A stretch of DNA of 64,000 bases from Candidatus Pedobacter colombiensis (GTDB lineage Bacteria; Bacteroidota; Bacteroidia; Sphingobacteriales; Sphingobacteriaceae), in contig CP119313.1 of assembly GCA_029202485.1 (NCBI GenBank), positions 4,278,001-4,342,000 of the forward strand, read 5' to 3'. Positions within the stretch are counted from its first letter, which is position 1. Each line of letters opens with the position of its first letter. Below the pieces are notes generated by a model that was not told the DNA's origin, made no database searches, and saw only the letters and a program-made list of their open reading frames with translations. A program made the translations under genes and the position numbers. Below are positions 15,710-25,505 of this stretch, in pieces.

Positions 15710-16474
15710 ATGCGAATGGATTTTAACGGATATATCAATACGGTTCAATTAGACTCGCAAAGTGTCCTTTCCAATGGGTATCCTTTTAATATTCCCAGTA
15801 TAAAGAAATTTAAGAAGCTAAACTTTCATCCGAAAGTAACATATTTGATTGGTGAAAATGGAATGGGGAAGTCGACCTTATTGGAAGCGATTGCAATAGG
15901 TTTAGGCTTTAACGCGGAAGGAGGGAGTAAAAATTTCAATTTTGCTACCCAGTCTACACATTCTGATTTGCACCGATATTTGAAATTCAGCAAAGGAATT
16001 CATAGAATGAAAGATGGTTTCTTTTTAAGAGGAGAAAGCTTTTACAATGTCGCTTCCCAAATAGACGAGCTGGATAAAGAGCCAGGGGGAGGTGCCTCTA
16101 TCATCAGTTCCTACGGTGGTAAATCTTTGCACGAGCAATCGCATGGCGAATCGTTTTGGGCACTGTTTATGAATCGGTTTGGAGGTTCGGGACTGTATAT
16201 TTTGGACGAGCCAGAGTCTGCGCTCTCGATCACGCGTCAAATGGCTATGCTTGCTCAAATGGACAAATTGATCAATAAGCGCTCTCAATTCATTATTGCC
16301 ACTCATTCACCGATTATACTTGCCTATCCAGATGCGACAATCTACCAGATGACACCTGATGGAATACATAAAGTAACATACAAAGAGACGGACATCTACC
16401 AATTGTACAAGGGCTTTCTGGACAATCCTGACCAAATGACATCTATATTGATAGATAAAAGAGATAGACTCTAG
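15710..16474 (+). CDS. AAA/ABC-type ATPase (SMC/RecF-like fold)
   Basis: This 254-residue soluble ATPase has a Walker A motif GENGMGKST (about 48-56), an ABC signature-like SHGES (about 145-149), Walker B GLYILDEPES (about 161-170) and a switch histidine in ATHSP. It has no long coiled coil, so it is a stand-alone compact member of the RecF/predicted-ATPase group (COG3910-like). The biological role is not known for most such proteins; some related ATPases belong to phage-defence systems, but no nuclease partner is next to it. It stands alone after element copy 5. The intergenic DNA on both sides holds no other gene. Confidence 0.8.
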   Translation: MRMDFNGYINTVQLDSQSVLSNGYPFNIPSIKKFKKLNFHPKVTYLIGENGMGKSTLLEAIAIGLGFNAEGGSKNFNFATQSTHSDLHRYLKFSKGIHRMKDGFFLRGESFYNVASQIDELDKEPGGGASIISSYGGKSLHEQSHGESFWALFMNRFGGSGLYILDEPESALSITRQMAMLAQMDKLINKRSQFIIATHSPIILAYPDATIYQMTPDGIHKVTYKETDIYQLYKGFLDNPDQMTSILIDKRDRL

Positions 16475-16649
16475 CGTGCTTGATAAATGGAGGTTTAGAT
16501 TTTTTAACAGAATCGTAATCCCAGAATAACCTTCCAATAAAATGGTAACCTCATCTTTGTAATGCCTGGAATATTGACGATGGTATAAAAATAGAAATAC
16601 AGAAAATTATTGATAAATTTATTACCAACCAAATATCAACCACTTATTC

Positions 16650-17225
16650 ATGGAGAATTACTCCTCATATTCTGATGAAGAATTAACTGTATTATTAAAA
16701 TCGGACAATAAAATTGCCTTTACCGAATTGTATAACCGGCATTGGAAGCGCTTATTTGGTATCGCCTACAACCGTCTAAAGAATATACAGGCCGCAGAAG
16801 ATATTGTACATGATGTTATGGTCTCCTTCTGGAACAACCGGGAAAAAGTAGAAATCTCCAACCTCAGTGCCTACCTGGCTACCGCGACCAAGTACATGAT
16901 CTTACAGAAGATCCGGAAAGAACAACGTCGCCTGACATACAGCCAATCCATGGAAAGCAGCGACGAAACAGACAATATTAACCTCGAAGACAGCTTGCAT
17001 TTCAAAAACATCATGCAATTGATCCAGGAAGAAATCAACCAGCTACCAGAAAAATGCAAAATCATTTTTAAATACAGCCGGGAAGAACACCTCTCCATCA
17101 AGGAAATTGCCGGCAAGTTAAACCTATCCACAAGTACTGTTGAAAATCAACTCAATAAAGCATTAGGTCGACTCCGGATCGTGATGAAAAACATCCATCT
17201 CCTGCTCTTTTTTACTTTTCTATAA
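16650..17225 (+). CDS. ECF RNA polymerase sigma factor of the glucan locus
   Basis: This 191-residue sigma-70 family protein is of the ECF type. Region 2 is at about 10-80 (FTELYNRHWKRLFGIAYNRL) and region 4 at about 120-180, including LPEKCKIIFKYSREEHLSIKE, with the HTH in STSTVENQLNKALGRL. It would direct RNA polymerase to the promoter of the downstream SusC/SusD genes. The next gene encodes a FecR-type anti-sigma factor, and the SusC has an STN domain, so this is a complete trans-envelope signalling set. The product ends in a hydrophobic tail (LLLFFTFL). Confidence 0.93.
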   Translation: MENYSSYSDEELTVLLKSDNKIAFTELYNRHWKRLFGIAYNRLKNIQAAEDIVHDVMVSFWNNREKVEISNLSAYLATATKYMILQKIRKEQRRLTYSQSMESSDETDNINLEDSLHFKNIMQLIQEEINQLPEKCKIIFKYSREEHLSIKEIAGKLNLSTSTVENQLNKALGRLRIVMKNIHLLLFFTFL

Positions 17226-17289
17226 AAAATCTTAAAACCACATAGGTGCTAGCCCCCCGTTAGAACACTTACTCTAAAAGGGACACTAA

Positions 17290-18435
17290 ATGCAAGCATC
17301 AGAACAAATAATCAAAGCCATCCATAATTACCTTGAAGGAAAAGCTACACCACAGGAAAAAGCCATGGTCCAGGATTGGTATTATGCTTTCGATGATACA
17401 GAAATAGAAATCTCCTCAGAAACAAAAGACCTGCACCGCCAAATTGAAACCCGTTTGCGTAACCGGATCCACCAAAGTATCCATCAAAAAGAAAAATCTA
17501 AGGTTCAAAAACTAAAACCTCTTTGGATTGCCGCTGCATCCTTATTTTTGATCTTTAGTATTGGGCTCTATTTTAGCCTCAAACAAAAGCCCATCCCTCC
17601 GACAACACTTGCAAAAAAACAAATCATAGAAGAAATTCAGCCCGGTGGAAACAATGCAACCCTCACCCTGGCCAATGGAGAAAAAATAAACCTTAGCAAT
17701 GCTAAAATAGGGAATTTGGCCAGTCAGGCCGGTATCCTCATCACCAACAAACAAGAAGGACAGCTGGTTTATGAAGCCACGTCCAGCAAGGGTAACCATT
17801 CCAACATGACCAATACCATTGAAACACCCAATGGCGGTCAATATCAGATTACCCTCCCTGATGGGACTAAAGTATGGCTCAATGCAGCCTCCTCTTTAAA
17901 ATACCCAGTGCAATTTGCCACAAATGAACGTCGCGTAGAATTAAGTGGCGAAGGTTATTTTGAAGTGTCCAAAGACAAGTCCAAACCATTTAAAGTCGTC
18001 ACCATCAAACAAAACATAGAAGTTTTGGGCACCCATTTTAATGTAAACAGCTATACAGATGAACAGACAATAAAAACTACACTACTAGAAGGATCCGTTA
18101 AAGTGAATTCATTAATACGCAAAACCTGCATTCTTCAACCTGGTCAGCAATCCATTCTTGGCAGTAATAGTTTACAAATCCAACTCGCAGATCTGGAACG
18201 CACCATGGCCTGGAAAAATGGAAATTTTATGTTTGATGGAGAAGACCTGAATAGCATTATGCGTAAAATCTCCAAATGGTACAACGTAAAAGTCACTTAC
18301 CAACATCAACCCGCAGAGGTCTTATTTACCGGTGTGGTGTCCCGTTCTAAAAATTTAATCGCTGTTATCCGCGCTTTAGAAGCTACGGGAAAAGTACATT
18401 TCAAAGTAGAAGGAAACCAAATCACCGTTTTATAA
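17290..18435 (+). CDS. FecR-family anti-sigma factor
   Basis: This 381-residue inner-membrane regulator has a cytoplasmic N-terminal part (about 1-75), one transmembrane helix at about 78-98 (LWIAAASLFLIFSIGLYFSL) and a periplasmic FecR domain (about 175-270, TPNGGQYQITLPDGTKVWLNAA). A DUF4974-type C-terminal domain ends near 380. It should hold the ECF sigma factor inactive until the STN domain of SusC signals substrate binding. It is 64 bases after the sigma gene and 216 bases before SusC. It is complete and typical in length. Confidence 0.93.
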   Translation: MQASEQIIKAIHNYLEGKATPQEKAMVQDWYYAFDDTEIEISSETKDLHRQIETRLRNRIHQSIHQKEKSKVQKLKPLWIAAASLFLIFSIGLYFSLKQKPIPPTTLAKKQIIEEIQPGGNNATLTLANGEKINLSNAKIGNLASQAGILITNKQEGQLVYEATSSKGNHSNMTNTIETPNGGQYQITLPDGTKVWLNAASSLKYPVQFATNERRVELSGEGYFEVSKDKSKPFKVVTIKQNIEVLGTHFNVNSYTDEQTIKTTLLEGSVKVNSLIRKTCILQPGQQSILGSNSLQIQLADLERTMAWKNGNFMFDGEDLNSIMRKISKWYNVKVTYQHQPAEVLFTGVVSRSKNLIAVIRALEATGKVHFKVEGNQITVL

Positions 18436-18651
18436 GCCAATTTAACGAATAAAACCACATATGCCCATGAGAGATCCAACTTAAGCGAAAGCCTGTCGGG
18501 CAAAAAAAGGACCGGAGTATTACGAGTACCCCGATCCGAATGCCTGGTCAAATCAATTCTGTTCTTCCAACAAAAAATCAATTCATCTGCAATAACCCAC
18601 CTCAGCTTAACGCTAAAAGGAGGCTAAGGCAAAAACCAAACAATCAAATGT

Positions 18652-21600
18652 ATGAAATTTTACCATCTCATTAGGTCAAGGCAACAAGCTTATCTACCTA
18701 AATCAATCCTTCGAATTATGAGGCTAACGATGATTATCCTAACCACATGTTTACTGCAAGTCAGTGCTGCAGGCTTCGGACAAAAAATTACCCTTCATGA
18801 AAAAAATGCATCTCTTTCCTCTATTCTCAATAAAATTAGAGCGCAAAGTGGGTATGATTTTCTGGGTGATACCCAACTGATCCGTCGGGCCGCCCCAATT
18901 ACAGTAAGCGTAAGTAATGTCAGTATTGAAGATGCCCTTAAAGCCTGCTTCGATAGCCATTTCATTACCTTTTTCATTACCGACAAAATCGTTGTATTTA
19001 AACTCAAAGAAGAACAGGTATCTCCTACTCCAGTCTCCAACATTAAGACAATGAATATCAGTGGAAATGTGGTGGACGACAGGGGCGAAAGTTTGCCTGG
19101 AGCAACCGTAAGGGTCAAAGGAACAAACACGATCGTTATTACCGATTCCAATGGTGCCTTTACCCTAAAAAACATAGAGGAAAATGCAGTTTTGATTATT
19201 TCCTATATTGGTTATACCAGCCAGGAGCTTAAAGCTGCCCCAAACCTAACTATTAAACTCTACGTTCTGGCAAGTAACCTAAATGATGTGGTTGTAGTAG
19301 GTTATGGAACGCAGAAAAAACAGAACCTATCCACTGCAGTATCCAGTGTAACATCCAAAACCATAGAAAAACTATCCATTACCCGTGTGGAGCAAGCCCT
19401 TCAGGGAAATGCACCAGGTGTTTTGGTCTTGAATCAAAACGGGCAACCGGGTGATAAGCCTATGATCCGCATTCGTGGAACAGGGACCAATAACAACCCG
19501 GATCCATTATTCATTGTAGATGGTTTTCCAGTGAGCAACATTGAATACCTGAACCCAGGAGACATTGAGCGTATGGACGTGTTAAAAGATGCCGCTTCAG
19601 CTGCCATATATGGTGCCAGAGGTGCCAATGGTGTAATTTTAATCACCACCAAAACAGGTAAAGCCGGTCAGCCTACCCTTAGTTATGATGGTTATTATGG
19701 GGTACAAAATACCTGGCGTAAGCTACCCGTACTGAACGCCACACAATATGCCACCATGATGAATGTAGGTGCACAAAATGCAAACCCAACTAACCCGGTT
19801 CCCTATCCAAATCCAGATTCTTATGGTATTGGAACCAATTGGCAGGATGCCCTTTTTCGTAAAAATGCCCCGATATTCAATCATCAGGTCACCGCATCAG
19901 GCGGAGGTGATAAAGGGACTTATCTGGCCGAATTCTCCTATTTCAATCAACAAGGTGTCATCGGTGGTGATAATTCCGACTTCAAAAGATATACCTTTCG
20001 CTTAAATGTGGATCAGAAAATCACGGATTTCTTAAAAATCGGAACCAATATCAATTACATCCACAGCGAGCGCAGTGCAATCTTCGACAATGGAGATCAG
20101 GGTGGACAAGTATTAGGTAATGCCGTAAATATCGATCCGCTAACCCCGCTTTATGAAACAGATCCTGCTAAACTAGCTGCCTATAACGTTAATGCCGTAA
20201 AAAATGGCACACAGGTATATGGCATTTCACCACAAGCAACTTTTCCCAATCCACTGGCACAATTGGCCATTATCAATGGTAAAAACAAAATCGATAAACT
20301 GCTTGGCAATGCGTACGCAGAAATCAACCTATGGAAAGGACTTAAATTCCGCAGTACCTTTGGTATGGATCTCGGCAATTATAACAGTAATAGTTATACA
20401 CCACCTTATTATTTATTGCCAACCTCAGGGCAAAACTATTCTAGTGTAAGTACAAATTTCTCCAGAGATTATACCTGGCAAACGGAAAATGTGTTGAGCT
20501 ATGCACATGACTTCGGCAAGCACAATATTCAGGTTCTTGCAGGACAATCCGCCTATAAATATACTTACCAAAACCTGGGTGGATCAAGAAATGACCCATC
20601 ACCTATCGATCCAAGTCTAGCCTATATTGATGTAGCCACGGATATCGCTTCCAGCAAAAACAATGGCGGTGCAGACACCAGAACCCTGGCTTCCTATTTT
20701 GGAAGGTTGGCTTACAACTATGATGACAAATACCTGGTTTCAGGAGTTATCCGCAGAGATGGCTCTTCACGCTTTGGCCGCAATCATCCATATGCTACCT
20801 TCCCATCCGTTTCAGGTGCCTGGATCATCTCCAAAGAAGATTTCTTTAAACCATCCGCAGTTTCCTTCCTGAAAATTCGCGCTTCATGGGGTCAAAATGG
20901 AAATGAAAACCTGGGCAGTTCTTTCCCATGGGCTTCTACTATCATTACAAATGACAATGGCTATACCTTCCTCAATAATGGTGTAGAATATCTGGCCAGC
21001 GGTGCTTCTTTAGGTGCCATAGCAAATCCGAATTTGAAATGGGAAACCAGTGAGCAGACAGACTTCGGACTAGACCTCAACTTATTCAAAAACAAACTGT
21101 CCCTAACCACTGATTATTATGTAAAAACAACCAAAGATCTGTTAATCCGACCAAACATTTTGGCTAGTGTAGGTTATTCTGCACCCTATATCAATGGGGG
21201 AAATGTTCAGAATAAAGGTATTGAGCTGGGCATTAACTACAGTGATAAAATCGGCAAAGATTTCGGCATTAACCTGTCTTTCAACGTCTCACATAACGTA
21301 AACAAAGTCACTAAAATCAACAATACGGCACAAGCGATCCCTGGTGCGGCCTATATCAGTTTAGGTAGCATTACCCGTATGGCCGTAGGAGAACCTATCG
21401 GTTATTTCTGGGGTGTAAAAACTGGTGGAATTTTCCAAAGCCAGGCTGAAGTAGATGCCTATACCTTTACCGATCCAAATACCGGTGTGGTGAAAAAGAT
21501 CCAGCCCAATGCAAAACCGGGTGATTTGAAATTTATCGACATCAATAACGATGGCGTGATCAATGACTTAGACCGCACCAATATTGGCGATCCTAACCCG

Positions 21601-22086
21601 AAATACATTACGGGTTTCACGATCAATTTAGACTATAAAAACTTCGATTTTAGTGTATTTACAATTGGAATGTTTGGTCAAAAAGTTTTCAACGGGAATT
21701 ACCGTTTTGATAAAACCGTTTCCAATCTTCCGGCAACTATGCTGGATTCCTGGACACCAGACAATCCTAATGCTAAATTCCCAAGATTCATCAGTACAGA
21801 TCCAAACAAAAACTATGCAACCGTATCTGATCTTTTATTGGAAAATGGAAGTTTTGTACGTGTGAAAAACATACAGTTGGGCTACTCTTTACCTAAAAAC
21901 CTAATCAGCAATATCAAACTGAGCAATGTTAGGGTATTTGCGGCAGTCGACAATGCCTTTACCATTACAAAATATACCGGATTTGATCCAGAACTCGGAG
22001 CCACCAGTCCACTGTCATTGGGTATTGATAGAGGAGTTTATCCACAATCCAGAACTTTCCGTTTCGGAATCATCGCCAAATTATAG
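18652..22086 (+). CDS. SusC/RagA-family TonB-linked outer-membrane transporter
   Basis: This 1144-residue outer-membrane protein has a signal segment at about 25-45 (LTMIILTTCLLQVSAAGFGQ) and an STN signalling domain at about 45-125 that contacts FecR. A carboxypeptidase-regulatory-like domain spans about 132-210, and a TonB plug starts near VVVVGYGTQKKQNLS (about 213). The barrel ends in SRTFRFGIIAKL. It imports oligosaccharides captured by the SusD partner. The upstream 216 bases (18436-18651) contain no gene and should hold the sigma-dependent promoter. The stop is 25 bases before the SusD start, so the two are cotranscribed. It is complete. Confidence 0.95.
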   Translation: MKFYHLIRSRQQAYLPKSILRIMRLTMIILTTCLLQVSAAGFGQKITLHEKNASLSSILNKIRAQSGYDFLGDTQLIRRAAPITVSVSNVSIEDALKACFDSHFITFFITDKIVVFKLKEEQVSPTPVSNIKTMNISGNVVDDRGESLPGATVRVKGTNTIVITDSNGAFTLKNIEENAVLIISYIGYTSQELKAAPNLTIKLYVLASNLNDVVVVGYGTQKKQNLSTAVSSVTSKTIEKLSITRVEQALQGNAPGVLVLNQNGQPGDKPMIRIRGTGTNNNPDPLFIVDGFPVSNIEYLNPGDIERMDVLKDAASAAIYGARGANGVILITTKTGKAGQPTLSYDGYYGVQNTWRKLPVLNATQYATMMNVGAQNANPTNPVPYPNPDSYGIGTNWQDALFRKNAPIFNHQVTASGGGDKGTYLAEFSYFNQQGVIGGDNSDFKRYTFRLNVDQKITDFLKIGTNINYIHSERSAIFDNGDQGGQVLGNAVNIDPLTPLYETDPAKLAAYNVNAVKNGTQVYGISPQATFPNPLAQLAIINGKNKIDKLLGNAYAEINLWKGLKFRSTFGMDLGNYNSNSYTPPYYLLPTSGQNYSSVSTNFSRDYTWQTENVLSYAHDFGKHNIQVLAGQSAYKYTYQNLGGSRNDPSPIDPSLAYIDVATDIASSKNNGGADTRTLASYFGRLAYNYDDKYLVSGVIRRDGSSRFGRNHPYATFPSVSGAWIISKEDFFKPSAVSFLKIRASWGQNGNENLGSSFPWASTIITNDNGYTFLNNGVEYLASGASLGAIANPNLKWETSEQTDFGLDLNLFKNKLSLTTDYYVKTTKDLLIRPNILASVGYSAPYINGGNVQNKGIELGINYSDKIGKDFGINLSFNVSHNVNKVTKINNTAQAIPGAAYISLGSITRMAVGEPIGYFWGVKTGGIFQSQAEVDAYTFTDPNTGVVKKIQPNAKPGDLKFIDINNDGVINDLDRTNIGDPNPKYITGFTINLDYKNFDFSVFTIGMFGQKVFNGNYRFDKTVSNLPATMLDSWTPDNPNAKFPRFISTDPNKNYATVSDLLLENGSFVRVKNIQLGYSLPKNLISNIKLSNVRVFAAVDNAFTITKYTGFDPELGATSPLSLGIDRGVYPQSRTFRFGIIAKL

Positions 22087-22111
22087 ATCGTTCATGTATA
22101 AGAATTTTTTT

Positions 22112-23767
22112 ATGAAATCAATTGATAAAAACATAGCCGGTATTGCATTTTCAATACTACTCAGCCTAACCATAGGCTGTAAAAAGTCGTTTCTGGAGGT
22201 TTCTCCCCCTTCACAAATTGAGGAAAGCAATTTTTTCAAAACAGAATTACAAGCCAACCAGGCCCTGGCCGGTGTATACCATGTGTTGCAATGGGGCAAT
22301 ATCAATCAAGGGCATACCCCATTAATGGGTTGGGCCGAAGCTGCATCAGATGATGCCTATGCCGGAGGAGGAAGTTCATCAGATGCCGTTGGTGTAAAAG
22401 GCATCGACAGTTTTAGAGCTACAGCAGCGGCACCATTCAATGCCAATGATGGTACCTATGGTAGTGTATGGAGCATTTATTTCCAGGGAATCGCCAGAGC
22501 AAACACCTATTTAGCCAATGTAGACAGGGTACAGACCAGTGCAGATTTTAAAAATGTAAGTACTGCAGAAGCTAAATTTCTGAGGGCACATTTCTATTTT
22601 GACCTCTTCAAATGGTTTGAAAATGTGCCGCTAATTATTGAGCAGCAAACGCCAGATCAGTACAACCAGCCACAAGCAGCTCCACAAGCTGTACTCAACC
22701 AGATTGCGAAAGACCTAACTGAAGCCATGGTTTACCTTCCTAAAAAATCCATGAAAGCCAACAATGGACATGCCACATACTGGTCGGCATCGGCACTTTT
22801 GGCCCGTGTATACCTCTATGGAAAAGGTGTCTATGGAACAGAATTGAATGCTGCAGGCAACACAATTGATGCCGTAAAAATACGCAGTTATCTGGATGAG
22901 ATCATCAGCATTGGTGGTTTTGACCTCATTCAATCCTATTCAGATGTTTGGAGAAAAAACAATGAAATGAGCATTGAGTCGGTTTGGGAAGTAGATTGTA
23001 GCAATTTAGCCTATATGTCTGGCAGTACCAGCGATCAGTACAGAGCACAGGGAAACTACAATGTCTTGTATTTTGGTCCGAGGGGCGTTAACGGCATCCC
23101 CTATACTGCAGGGTTTAGCAATGCCGTACCCACAGAATCTTTATATCAGGAATTCGAAACAGCACCAAATGTAGATCCAAGAAGAGACGCGACCATCTTA
23201 GTTTTAAAATCGGCTGCAGATGCACCAGGCTTAATCAAAGGCTGGCAGCATACAGGTTATTTTAACAACAAATACAATACGACTACCGAGTACCTTAGCC
23301 CTTCAGGTTTAAATTCCATTAACTGGGGACAAAACATCCATGTGATCCGTTTTTCAGATGTTTTATTAATGGCAGCCGAGCTTTATATAGGTGTTGATCA
23401 AACCAAAGCTGATGCCTATTTGAAGCGAGTAAGAAAACGTGCTGGTATGCCAGACAGAACCGCAACAATAGACAATATCCGTCATGAGCGCAGAGTGGAA
23501 CTCGCAGGAGAAGGTATCCGTTATTGGGATCTGTTGAGATATGGCTTACCCTATGCGAAGCAGAAAATCAATGAGTCCAGTTTAATCGGCCCATATTACA
23601 ACGGCACCCTGACCACTAATGGACCTGTCGTATTTACTGCCGGCGCCAATACCCCTGCAAATGGTTATGCCATGGATTGGGATGATTCGAAACGTGGTCA
23701 TTTACCCATTCCACCAACTCAGGTGATTCTTTCAAATGGTGTTTTAAAACAAAATCCAGGTTATTAA
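22112..23767 (+). CDS. SusD/RagB-family surface glycan-binding lipoprotein
   Basis: With the start at MKSIDKNIAG (22112) the product is 551 residues; an ATG at 22094 would add six. The lipobox LTIGC gives an acylated surface lipoprotein. The SusD N-terminal domain begins at FLEVSPPSQI, helical repeats of the TPR-like fold follow, and the C-terminal part has the usual RHERRVELAGEGIRYWDLLRY block. It pairs with SusC to bind and pass oligosaccharides across the outer membrane. The open frame extends upstream into SusC, but that part is a shadow. Confidence 0.93.
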   Translation: MKSIDKNIAGIAFSILLSLTIGCKKSFLEVSPPSQIEESNFFKTELQANQALAGVYHVLQWGNINQGHTPLMGWAEAASDDAYAGGGSSSDAVGVKGIDSFRATAAAPFNANDGTYGSVWSIYFQGIARANTYLANVDRVQTSADFKNVSTAEAKFLRAHFYFDLFKWFENVPLIIEQQTPDQYNQPQAAPQAVLNQIAKDLTEAMVYLPKKSMKANNGHATYWSASALLARVYLYGKGVYGTELNAAGNTIDAVKIRSYLDEIISIGGFDLIQSYSDVWRKNNEMSIESVWEVDCSNLAYMSGSTSDQYRAQGNYNVLYFGPRGVNGIPYTAGFSNAVPTESLYQEFETAPNVDPRRDATILVLKSAADAPGLIKGWQHTGYFNNKYNTTTEYLSPSGLNSINWGQNIHVIRFSDVLLMAAELYIGVDQTKADAYLKRVRKRAGMPDRTATIDNIRHERRVELAGEGIRYWDLLRYGLPYAKQKINESSLIGPYYNGTLTTNGPVVFTAGANTPANGYAMDWDDSKRGHLPIPPTQVILSNGVLKQNPGY

Positions 23768-23780
23768 TTCTATATTAGAT

Positions 23781-23817
23781 CTCTTTAGAGGGCAACAAAA
23801 GCTTGTCTTCTAAAGAG
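23781..23817 (+). terminator. Hairpin after susD
   Basis: The arms CTCTTTAGA and TCTAAAGAG lie around an 18-19-base loop, 14 bases beyond the SusD stop. No long T-run follows, so it may be an attenuator or RNA-stability element that lowers expression of the GH16 gene rather than a full terminator. Confidence 0.5.
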
Positions 23818-23877
23818 TATTTTAACTGAATCCCATTATTTATATAATAGAGTGTACATCATATTAATTTATCTCTT

Positions 23878-24735
23878 ATGCGCTTAGTTGGTAGTTTCTT
23901 AGTCATAATGGGTTTAGGTCTTGGCAGTGTCGTTAATAAAGGTGCTGTTCATACCAATAAACCTGGAATAATACTGGATAGTCTTAAAAGAAAATCAGGT
24001 GCAAAGCGTTACAAGTTAGTGTGGAGCGACGAATTCAATTACAAAGGGTTACCCGATAGCAGCAAATGGAATTTTGATATCGGTGGCGGTGGCTGGGGTA
24101 ATAATGAACTACAGTTTTATACGGAAAAAGACACCTCAAATGCTAAAGTAGAAAACGGTATTTTAAAAATTACAGCCCGAAAACAGGCCAAAGGAAATAG
24201 GCAATACACCTCTGCAAGGCTGACCACAAAAAATAAAGCCGAATTTACGTATGGAAAAATTGAAATCAGGGCAAAACTTCCTGCGGGGCGTGGTACCTGG
24301 CCCGCCATCTGGATGCTGGGGAAAAATATAAGTACAGCTGGCTGGCCTGCCTGTGGCGAAATTGATATCATGGAGCATGTAGGTTTTAACAAAGACAGCC
24401 TTTTTAGCAGCATCCATACCGCTTCGTATAATCATATCAAGGGGACCCAAAAAACCAAGGGCATCTATATCGCCAGTCCATACACCCAATTTCATACTTA
24501 TGCCATTGAATGGACGCCTGAGAAAATAGATTTTATGTTAGACGGAGTCAGTTACTTCATTACCCGGAACGAACATTTAACAACCAAAGAATGGCCATTT
24601 AATGCCCCTCAATTTTTACTCTTGAATGTGGCTGTAGGTGGCTTTTGGGGTGGGCAAAAGGGAATCGATGACCTTGTCTTTCCTGCAACAATGGAAATTG
24701 ATTATGTAAGAGTCTATCAGAAAACAGATAGCTAA
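23878..24735 (+). CDS. GH16 endo-beta-glucanase (laminarinase-like)
   Basis: This 285-residue secreted enzyme of glycoside hydrolase family 16 has an N-terminal hydrophobic export signal, then the jelly-roll catalytic domain starting at LVWSDEFNYKG. The active site GEIDIMEHVG has the nucleophile E161, D163 and acid/base E166 in the ExDxxE spacing of laminarinases. Substrate-side aromatics are visible in GTWPAIWMLG. It should cut internal beta-1,3 or mixed beta-1,3/1,4-glucan bonds. Its position after sigma/FecR/SusC/SusD makes this a minimal beta-glucan utilisation locus. Exact linkage preference is inferred. Confidence 0.92.
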   Translation: MRLVGSFLVIMGLGLGSVVNKGAVHTNKPGIILDSLKRKSGAKRYKLVWSDEFNYKGLPDSSKWNFDIGGGGWGNNELQFYTEKDTSNAKVENGILKITARKQAKGNRQYTSARLTTKNKAEFTYGKIEIRAKLPAGRGTWPAIWMLGKNISTAGWPACGEIDIMEHVGFNKDSLFSSIHTASYNHIKGTQKTKGIYIASPYTQFHTYAIEWTPEKIDFMLDGVSYFITRNEHLTTKEWPFNAPQFLLLNVAVGGFWGGQKGIDDLVFPATMEIDYVRVYQKTDS

Positions 24736-24809
24736 TACCATTCTGTTGTTTTCTTCTACGATCCCGTTTATTTTTCTCTACTTTTATATAGCTAGAATTA
24801 GGGTTAATC

Positions 24810-25433
24810 ATGAAAAATCAAATGATTTCTAAAACAACATTGCAGGCATTTAGGGAAGGATTTGCAAAATTCGTTACGCTTTCTGATGCAGAGTGGATCG
24901 AACTAATTCCTTATTTAACAGTTTCAAGTGTTAAAAAGAAAGATCACTTTGTAGTTCATGGTAAAGTTTGCAAGCATGTAGGTTTCGTGATTAAGGGTTC
25001 TTTAAGATTTTACCATGTAAAGAATGGAGTAGAGATTACAGGATATTTTTGCTTTGAGAATGAATTTGTAAGTTCTTATAAAAGTTACCTCAAACAAGAG
25101 CCAAGCCTCACCTGTATCCAGGCCATGGAGGATACGGAATTGATTTTGATTGCTTACGAAGATATGCAGCGGCTATTCGTTCATCCTAAGCTTGCCTTTA
25201 AGATGGAACAGTTCGGCAGGTTAGTAGCCGAATACTATATCTGCTGTTATGAAGATCGGATTGCAGCTTTCATTGTGCAAAGCCCTGAAGAACGTTACTT
25301 AACTATGCTTGAAAATCAGGCCGACTTATTATTGCGTATTCCTCAACATTACATAGCCAATTTTCTTGGCATTACCCCGGTTTCCCTTTCAAGAATCCGT
25401 AAAAGAACTTTAGGAAGAGCTGTTGCCAGCTGA
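24810..25433 (+). CDS. Crp/Fnr-family transcriptional regulator
   Basis: This 207-residue protein has an N-terminal cyclic-nucleotide-binding-like beta-barrel (about 20-120, HVGFVIKGSLRFYHVKNG), a dimerisation helix and a C-terminal winged HTH whose recognition helix is in ANFLGITPVSLSRIRKR. In Bacteroidota such proteins often lack the residues needed to bind cAMP and act on small local operons. The neighbouring SDR gene, 72 bases downstream on the same strand, is the likeliest target. It has no link to the glucan locus beyond position. Confidence 0.85.
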   Translation: MKNQMISKTTLQAFREGFAKFVTLSDAEWIELIPYLTVSSVKKKDHFVVHGKVCKHVGFVIKGSLRFYHVKNGVEITGYFCFENEFVSSYKSYLKQEPSLTCIQAMEDTELILIAYEDMQRLFVHPKLAFKMEQFGRLVAEYYICCYEDRIAAFIVQSPEERYLTMLENQADLLLRIPQHYIANFLGITPVSLSRIRKRTLGRAVAS

Positions 25434-25455
25434 AATGCTTATCTTTTGTTAACGT

Positions 25456-25483
25456 TTTGAACAGTTACAGTCACTTACCTTTG
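25456..25483 (+). promoter_or_regulatory. Possible promoter of the SDR gene
   Basis: A TAccTTTG box (25476-25483), matching the Bacteroidetes -7 element, has a TTTG 16 bases upstream (25456-25459), shorter than the usual 19. It lies 22 bases before the start of the SDR gene. Confidence 0.4.
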
Positions 25484-25505
25484 ACGTAAATCATAATCAA
25501 AAACT

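Noticed and set aside
21926..22111. Long N-terminal extension of the SusD frame
   Set aside because: It overlaps the end of SusC in another frame. The lipoprotein signal begins at 22112.
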